In this document: positions 56,777-64,000 of the stretch, piece by piece
How positions within the stretch are numbered: position 1 is the stretch's first letter
Layout: the number at the start of each line of letters is the position of its first letter
Assembly: GCA_024529925.1 (NCBI GenBank)
Contig: JAFEUB010001058.1
Location: 70,001-134,000 of the forward strand
Origin: Ophthalmolycus amberensis
Taxonomy: Eukaryota > Chordata > Actinopteri > Perciformes > Zoarcidae
Length of the DNA stretch: 64,000 bases
Direction: 5' to 3'
Position numbers and translations under genes: made by a program
Notes under the pieces: model-generated
Databases searched by the model: none
Seen by the model: only the letters and a program-made list of their open reading frames with translations
Told to the model about the DNA's origin: nothing

Positions 56777-57097
56777 TGCTGTGCGTTCCAATACTCATAC
56801 TACCATAGTTAGTATACCATAAAAAAAGATTTAGTATGTCCCAATTCGTAGTATGGCAAATGCAGTTTGCCAAAAAATACCAGGATGTTCTACTACAGCT
56901 GGTCCCATTTTGTAGTATGCAAGCCAGCATGCTTTCCTGGCTATTCTGACCCACAATCCTTTGCGCAGCAAATATTTGTTATTATGAAGAAGTAGTACGT
57001 CCCAATTGAAGGCATACTGCATGCAACAGTGCATTCTTTGTAAGGTCAGCTGCAGTATGTATGAAGTAAAAGAAAAAGAATGCGATCTGGAACGCTG
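56777..57097. mobile_element. Candidate small DNA transposon
   Basis: GTGCGTTCCAATACTCATAC at the left and GCGATCTGGAACGC at the right give short inverted ends around GCGTTCCA. The inside repeats TAGTATG..CCCAATT words on both strands (TAGTATGTCCCAATTCGTAG, AAGTAGTACGTCCCAATTGA). I recognise the texture from fish MITE-like repeats, but no target duplication is convincing. Confidence 0.45.
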
Positions 57098-59042
57098 CTT
57101 TGATTATGTGTCTCAGTACGTCTCATAAAGGCAGCACTTTTAAAAGTTAAAGTTATGAAGTGTAAGTTTAAAGTTACATTGTCACATTTTAAATTGGAGT
57201 TCAAAGACTTACATTTAATCTCAGTTTACAGTATCAACTAAACTGACGTTTAAAGAGGGTTTAAATTGGATCTTTCTTAGTTTTAAGATAGTGTTAAAGT
57301 TTGGTGCAGCATGAGTCGAAGTTAAAGCATGATTTGATTTGGTTAGAATCAGTAGAGTAGAATGAAAGACCTACTGTGTTTGTTGGAAGACGGACTCCAG
57401 AAAGTAGTATAAACAGAACTGCTACACGTCTGTGTTGTAGAACCAAGGATTTAGTAGCGTGGTGGCAGGGCGTCCTTCGTAGTGAGGGAGTAGCAAGCCC
57501 ATTGGCAGCAGCAGAGTGCAGCAGACGGCTGGGGGGACTGGTTTGATCATGTTCTGGATGTGCGATGGCCCTTAGCCCTCTACAGCACGGTAGGTTTCTT
57601 CCGTACTGTATGAAGTGTCAAACCCGTATTTCGCACACTGGCTCGACCCAAACTAGGGACTAAAAGTCAGTACATGTGTTGAGATAAACTGCACAAGACA
57701 TCTGAACAGAACTATCTTTGGGGCAAATGTGAAAATAAATTATATTTCGCCTCACTGTTGTTCTTTTTACAAATTACAAACTATGCTAAAGGCCTCTATT
57801 AGCATATCGGTGAAGGTGTTTCCATTTCAGTTAAACAAGCAAAATGCCTGCTTCAACTTTCCAAAGGTTTCAACTAATGGACAGCACACCAGCACTGCCC
57901 TCTGTAAGACGTGGACACACATGCACACACACATTTTCAACGCAGTCTATCCTCCAATGAAAACACCCAAGGAAACAAGATGTCACTCATAATTTGGAAC
58001 ATACAAAATATTCAAAGACAACAACATACAAGACAAGGAAAGCAGCTAGCATCCCTCCCACAGCCTTCATCATGAGGTTGCATTCTACACTTTGTACACA
58101 CAAGCTTTTCTTTCTCCAGTCTAGTTCTGTAAACTGCTGCAAAACTAAACAGCACTAATGATTTACATTTCCTGTGTGCTGCAGGTTTATATACCAAGCC
58201 CCTGCAAACACTGCATGAGCTGTTTTTGGACGGCGCCCAGCCATCTCATCACTCCATCCTGGTGGCAATCTGCTGCGGTAACAACATCCCCGTTTTTTCT
58301 ACCGTTTTGCAGAGGAGAAAAAAGTGACAAGGCCGAGCTAATTAATCTCCCAATCATCCCGTGATTATCAAGCTCTGGCTCCCACGGGGCTGCCCGCACA
58401 CCTCTTCCCTGGAGTGCAATACATCAGCGAGACGGCAGCACGTCGGTCAGCGCCGACCGCCGGCATCAGTCGACTCTCGCACAAGGAGCGATATTAAGCG
58501 CAGACGGGACCAGCCACTGGCGACGCAGACAAGGTGTTAATTGATTAGGGTGGAATCAAGAGAGCTGGGGCCCAGCCAGTGTACCACCCTGATTAGACGG
58601 ATGAGAAGCTCATTTATAAGCTTGACAGTCACAAGATAATTACTAAAGCACATGGTAATATATGCAACGGCAGCTGGGAGCGGTGCCGTGTGTTGACGGG
58701 CAGCACTGCGTGTGGACAGCTATTCTTAAGGCCTTCACACAGCGGGGCACGGGAAATGAACAGCATGAAAATGCAGAATGCTAATTGGCGAATATTTCGC
58801 ATTAAAACAATTTGTACCGTCAACGATGCGAATTTATGCGACAATCAGAGGTTTGAATAGATTGGCGCAGGCAGAGGGCCAACTAGCAGGATTCTATTGT
58901 GTGTCTGATGTGTAGGTGCAGCGTAAAGGTCTACGCTGCCTTTTCAAGGTTGAAAAAGTAATAAAGTTTCCTGTGTTGGTTCGTAATCACACGGCAACCT
59001 CCAGTTCTGACAAGTGAAGTTAATGCTTCATGTCTTCAATAC
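57098..59042. other. Non-coding sequence
   Basis: No exon recognised. The GC-balanced, repeat-free stretch 58380-58660, with TTAATTGATTAGG and a compact AT-rich tail, is the part most like a conserved non-coding element; conservation cannot be judged here. Confidence 0.45.
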
Positions 59043-59300
59043 AGCATGATGTTCATTTAGTAAATGGTCTATTTAGAGTCAAACAGACCATAAAGCAGGG
59101 GATGCTTTAGGGCGGGGCTACACAGTGATTGACAGGTCTCTGCCGCTACCAGAGCCGTATACGACGTCACTCCTCCACAGTCCAAATATGGTAACTTCCT
59201 GTTCACTGGTTGCAAAAAGCCAAAATGGCGACAGCCAAATTGCCAAAATCGAGGCTTCAAAGCGTCAGTTCACCAACCAGTGTGTGACGTGACAATGACT
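59043..59300 (-). repeat. Dispersed percomorph repeat, copy 3 (reverse, truncated)
   Basis: On the minus strand it reads AGCCCCGCCCTAAAGCATCC and TTTATGGTCTGTTTGACTCT, then the ATGAACATCATGCTGTAT part, as in copy 2. The CTCF-core-bearing 3' part is missing. Confidence 0.8.
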
Positions 59301-62300
59301 ACGTCCACTTCTCATATAAAGTCGATGTTTGTACTACGGAGCCACCACGTTGTCGTATACTATATTGCATTTGTCTGTTTGTCTGTTTGCCAAAACGTGA
59401 TTAGTTGTTGCCTTTATTTGCGGTGCGAAAGCTCAGAAAAATCAACCTTGCTCTGGAAAAAAATCATGGTGCTTTTTCTTTGCATCACATTTGCATTCTA
59501 TGTTAAAGTACTCAAAACAAAAACAACAGTTTGCACAGAAAGAAACAGAAACCCCGGTGTGTAAAGGCTTTTAAAGGATAAGAAATCATAATCAATGACA
59601 TTTATGAAACTCCCTCTTTAAACTCACCTGCCTCTCCCACTCTGCATCTCCTCTGTGATTGATAATGGTGCACATTCAGGGCCAGATTTACATAAATAAA
59701 AGCGCAGGGCGAATCCGTGCTGCCAATTCCATTCAATTTGTGCTCCACTATCTGCGTGTAATTACTATCTGATTCACTGAAGCAGCAGCAGCTGCGTCTG
59801 GGATCTCACTTCCAGGTAGATTCACTAAATGAAGGAGAGCTCAGAAGAACGCAGTCTAGGGGTGGGTTGAAAAAAACTGAGCTTTAAAAAGAGACAGAAA
59901 TAAAGAAAAGAAAACACTGTTTAAAAAAGAAGCTGCAGTGGGACAGGAGTCCAGCAGATGCTCAGAGAGGAGCAGGTGAGGGGGATGGGATGGCTTTGAT
60001 TGATGTCTCCTTAGAATACAGAGATAAAAGCAGCCAAATGCAACTGATGTCTTATCAAAAGAATGTAATTACCAGCCTGCTCATGCAGGTATAATGAGCC
60101 GTTGAGCAGAAAGCCACACCTCCCCATCCCTCATGTTTGCTGTTGTTGCTGCTCACTTCATATCATAGTTTCCCAAACGTTTTCTGTCTGTCTGTCCACG
60201 TCATGTTAGATTCTCTTGAATAGGTAAACCAGCCATTTTTGAAGAGATAGATGTCTGATAAATCATAACTTAAACATAGCACCTGTTATTGAAAACATAT
60301 AGACATGTTAACACTTTATGAATGAGATCAAATAAATACATTTTTTGCAGTTAACAGGGTTTCTCGTTCTCTTCATTTCCTCTCATCAGTTAAACAAACA
60401 GAATGTACGCCAGCCTTTCATGTTAATGTTACAAGCAGCAGAGTGCTGCAGGAATGAGTCCTGAAACCTGGAAATGAGTCAGCGTTTTTGCACTATTGGT
60501 TCCCTCGTCTCAAAGCCACAGGGTTTTTGGTTAGATGCCTGAAATAAGGTCTGTGGTTAACACAAGCTCTAGAAATGTAAACCGTTTGTTAGACGATATC
60601 AATTATTTCAGTAAATACCCCTCTCATGAATGTTGCAGCTTTAACTTTGGGACTACAGATGAAAAATAGCCTTTTGGCTAACTCTGGCACATTTGCAGAA
60701 ATGTTTTTATGAACGTGCACTGTCCCGATCAAATAAACCAAGAAATACAAACGAGGCGGTTGCTGACGAATGTCTACATGAGACAACAACACATCGTCAC
60801 ACATACTGGTGTTCATGTGACCGTGGTGGAGTTTGTTTCTAGCGTAACGTTAGCTTTTCACTTCTGCCGATTACATTCACGCTTCAAGAATCATAAAAGT
60901 GGTGTTCATTTGTGAAGATTATCTCCAAATACATGTAAGTATCATAAACATGTGTTTGCCACATAACTTATTTTCTGCAATGTCCCAAAATCCAATGGAA
61001 AAATCCCAGTAGCTGTTTGTCACGGGAACCGGTGCGATGCTAACTTCTTGCTTGGCCTACACAAATACGTCATCTCTGAGGGATGCGCCATGTGGCTCAA
61101 AGGTGTACTGCAGACATAAACGTTGAATGAACGACAGTGGAAGAAATTATACTTATGTTTGTGGGGACCCTAGTAGAATGTCCAACCACAGTATTTGGGA
61201 ATTACTGCTTCACTTTTGTTTTCTTTTTTGTTATTTTTAATAACTTAATAACTGCACCCAGTCTTTCCAATCACAGCCTTCTATTGTAAATATGTGTGCA
61301 GAAACTAGACGTATCTTACCTCACCCACTATCTGCAATATCATTCCTTAACATAGACACATGTACAGGTATGAGGCATACTCGCTGACCTACAAAATGCA
61401 CTTTGTGGTATTTATACATCATGAACCCAGAATGCATAGCGTCTTTATTTTGTGCTGATCAAGATCTTTCTGAATTCCTGCTTCATTCGTGAGCTCAGAG
61501 AACATTTACGAATGATACGTGAAAAGAAACATGAAACGGATAAATACTGTGAGTAAGTACAAAGTGTTCTTAGAGAAATATCACAGTGTACTCCAACATG
61601 CTCACAGGGATGGAAATACAACAGGACAATAAATAATAGAACAGAATACAAAAGGAAAGTCTCTTGACACCTCAAAGCGTTGGCAAGACGTCTCTTCACT
61701 GGATCCATGTTCCACTGATTTCAGGGAGAAGAAATTTGATTTTTTTTTTCTGACGCTTTTGGCAAGGACTTGCAACAAACTGCAACATAAAGACGCCTCC
61801 CTGTAGATACTGGTGAACACTACGCTGTTGTTTAAAGGCTAATAATGTGTAAAGGAAGAATATCACTAGAAAATATCTTTGTGAGGGGAAAGCAGGGGGG
61901 GGGGGGGTGTGTGTTAACCAAGTCAGTCATTCAGGAGGGGGTTTGATTTGGGTCGGCAAGTCTTTTATTTAACATTAATATCTGCAAGTACACTTTTAAG
62001 GCACACGAGGGAGCCTGAATGTTTGTATCGGTCTGATAATCGTAGACAACCGATAACATTTAATCTTGTATGAAAGGCTAGCGTTTAACGGATGAAAGGA
62101 AATGAAAAGAATACAATTCTGAGACTGTTAAATCCACCTACATGCATTTATTTGCTCTCATTTATAAAGTAATTCAGTGTTTTCAATAACATATACATAA
62201 AACAGTTGTGATTTTTCAAAAGTATATCGCTACAAAATGGCTGTCAGGAACATTTATTTGCGCACAAATCCTCTCTTTTCACGATTTATAGATTGTGTAG

Positions 62301-64000
62301 ATTATGAATTGTGAATTGGGTCGCGATAGTTTGTCATTTTTAAGAAACTGGGTCCCACTTTGGGAATCGCTGCATGAAGTAACACGTAGTAAAATAATCC
62401 ATTAGACTTCAAAGCCGTGGCCTGAAATCTCCCCTCTGTCATCTCGTGGTACAAGACAGAAATTGGATGGATATTTTGGTCTCTGACATTCCAGTGCAAT
62501 GTTGTTGCAACTCAGTGGACTCCTATCAGACCGGGTATGAAGCAATTTCAGATAGTGGACAGTACTCGTAGATTCCCATTTCGACCCACTAACAAGTTCA
62601 AAGAATATCGTGAGATACTTGTGCTCGACCAGCTGGTGATTGGCCTGAGCTTTAGAGGAGCATTGATGCATTGGTGACATGTAGCCCATGGGAAATAAAC
62701 AAGGTGGCTTTCTTGGCTATTGTTTTTGGTTGAAAGGCACAACTAAGACTCCTAAAAGCTCAGTGCTCTATTGCATCAGCAAACTACCAACGGCGGACAT
62801 TTAAGAAGCCTCTTTGTACCCTAGAGCTGTTCAAGAGTCTACTTGAAGTAGCAACAGAGTGGCAAAAACAAAGAAACTACAAAAAGAGACAATCTGGCTG
62901 GGCCTGAATGTCACTAGTTGACAGTCACGAAGCTGTTTTGGACTCACTTAAGTGTGGCTTTATGGAGATATTTGCCACTTTTTATATGGATGCCCAATTA
63001 GGTGTTGATGGTGAATGTAGTCGACTGAAGCAATTAATTCCCTTGAGTGCTAATATTGACGCAGAAATCTGAGTTTTCCTGCTGCAAAATCTGTTTTACT
63101 TCCTTGCATTCAGTGATGTAGTTGAACTACAAACTACTTCGGCCTGTATTCCTCTGGGTAGCCAGCATGGGGGCGCCATGCTCTAGATGACGGCTCAACA
63201 ATGCGACTTCCTTAACCTGTCGTTTGTTCAATTGTGTAGATAAAGTTTAAAAACAAATCTTGTATTGCAAAGTAGTTGCATTGCAAACAGGGAAAATTGT
63301 ATCAAAAATATGAAAACTACTGATGATGTAATGGATGAGGAGAGCTCTACTTTCTCTGTAAATACAGCAGGAACTGAAGAACGTATTGCTTAAATGGACT
63401 ACAATTACCATCAACACTGATTGGACATCAACATCACACATCACATTCAGCGATAAAAATGGAGGCCTTCAGTTGGTCCAGTCTCAAATACAATATCTCC
63501 ACAACGATGAGACAGGTTGCCATGGCATTAGGTACAGACATCAAGGGTCACCAGAGAGTAAATGCTCATGACTTTGATGGTCAGCTGACCTTTCACCTCA
63601 CGCCAACATCAGGTCAAAAGTGCAATTGTACTTATACTTTTGTTTCTGAACAAATTATAATTTTTTTGTTTAGTGCTAATTAGCGAAAGTTATCATGCTA
63701 ACACCGAACATTGAATAAGATGGTAAACATGGCAAACTTGCATATTCTTAACACTGTTGTTGAAAGCATAGTACTTGCAGCATTTAGCTCAAAGCCGTGT
63801 GCAAAAGTCAACTCCGTCTTCGTCAAAATAATGTTCCCATACAGCTAGACTGCACCCTCTATCATGTTTCAAGGGAAAGATATTCTCTCCTGGATTACGG
63901 TTGCAGTAATAAACATGTAAATTGTCGCAATACAAAACTAAAATGCAACAAAATCCCTTGGTTATGTTCCGGCAATTAAAGTACTTGGTTAGGGCCCATC
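59301..64000. other. Non-coding sequence to the window end
   Basis: No exon or RNA gene recognised. Contains a G-run at about 61896-61908 and a decayed repeat at 63475-63615. Frames of 60-95 residues on both strands carry no recognisable domain. Confidence 0.5.
63475..63615 (+). repeat. Decayed dispersed teleost repeat
   Basis: AATATCTCCACAACGATGAG, TTGCCATGGCATTAGGTACA and GACATCAAGGGTCACCAGAG follow the word order of the same high-copy repeat as 32740-33090, in the opposite orientation. Confidence 0.6.

Overview
The window is nuclear DNA of a ray-finned fish, most likely a percomorph teleost. The evidence is three spliced exons of an astrotactin gene, several hAT transposon families, a dispersed repeat I recognise as widespread in percomorphs, long minisatellites, and no bacterial-style gene packing. 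Nearly all open frames outside the features listed are chance.

Host gene: the minus strand carries three consecutive exons of an astrotactin gene (astn1 or astn2; I cannot decide which) at 31761-31927, 26561-26755 and 11240-11367. All have GT/AG borders and their phases join correctly (0/2, 2/2, 2/1). They encode an EGF-like module and the start of the MACPF domain. The introns are about 4.8 kb and 15.2 kb. No exon is recognised beyond 31927 or below 11240, so the rest of the window is probably flanking introns of the same gene.

Mobile DNA: the main object is a near-pristine endogenous retrovirus at 44650-55413 on the plus strand, antisense to astrotactin. It has two 1904-bp LTRs that differ at only two positions, a 4-bp target duplication, a primer-binding site matching elongator tRNA-Met and a polypurine tract. 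One long Gag-Pro-RT frame is followed by an open Env frame with a furin-like site and an F-like fusion peptide. Pol is cut down in frame: the RT palm runs directly into what looks like the integrase C-terminal tail, so RNase H and most of integrase are absent. The features fit an env-bearing lineage such as lokiretroviruses, but an env-bearing Ty3/Gypsy element is not excluded. A second, older, internally deleted provirus with a tRNA-Ser primer site lies at 14612-16170. Four hAT-type elements sit at 6972-7461, 17182-18423, 33247-34517 and about 36057-37330. LINE 3' ends and dispersed repeats fill further gaps.

Simple and tandem DNA: a 29-bp minisatellite at 11657-12213 carries an E-box in most units; a 46-bp minisatellite spans 39825-41110; there is a TAG-type trinucleotide array at 19995-20550 and a GA/GACA array at 6029-6404. 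CTCF-like core motifs recur in the provirus LTRs and in the dispersed repeats. How these parts affect astrotactin expression cannot be read from sequence alone.
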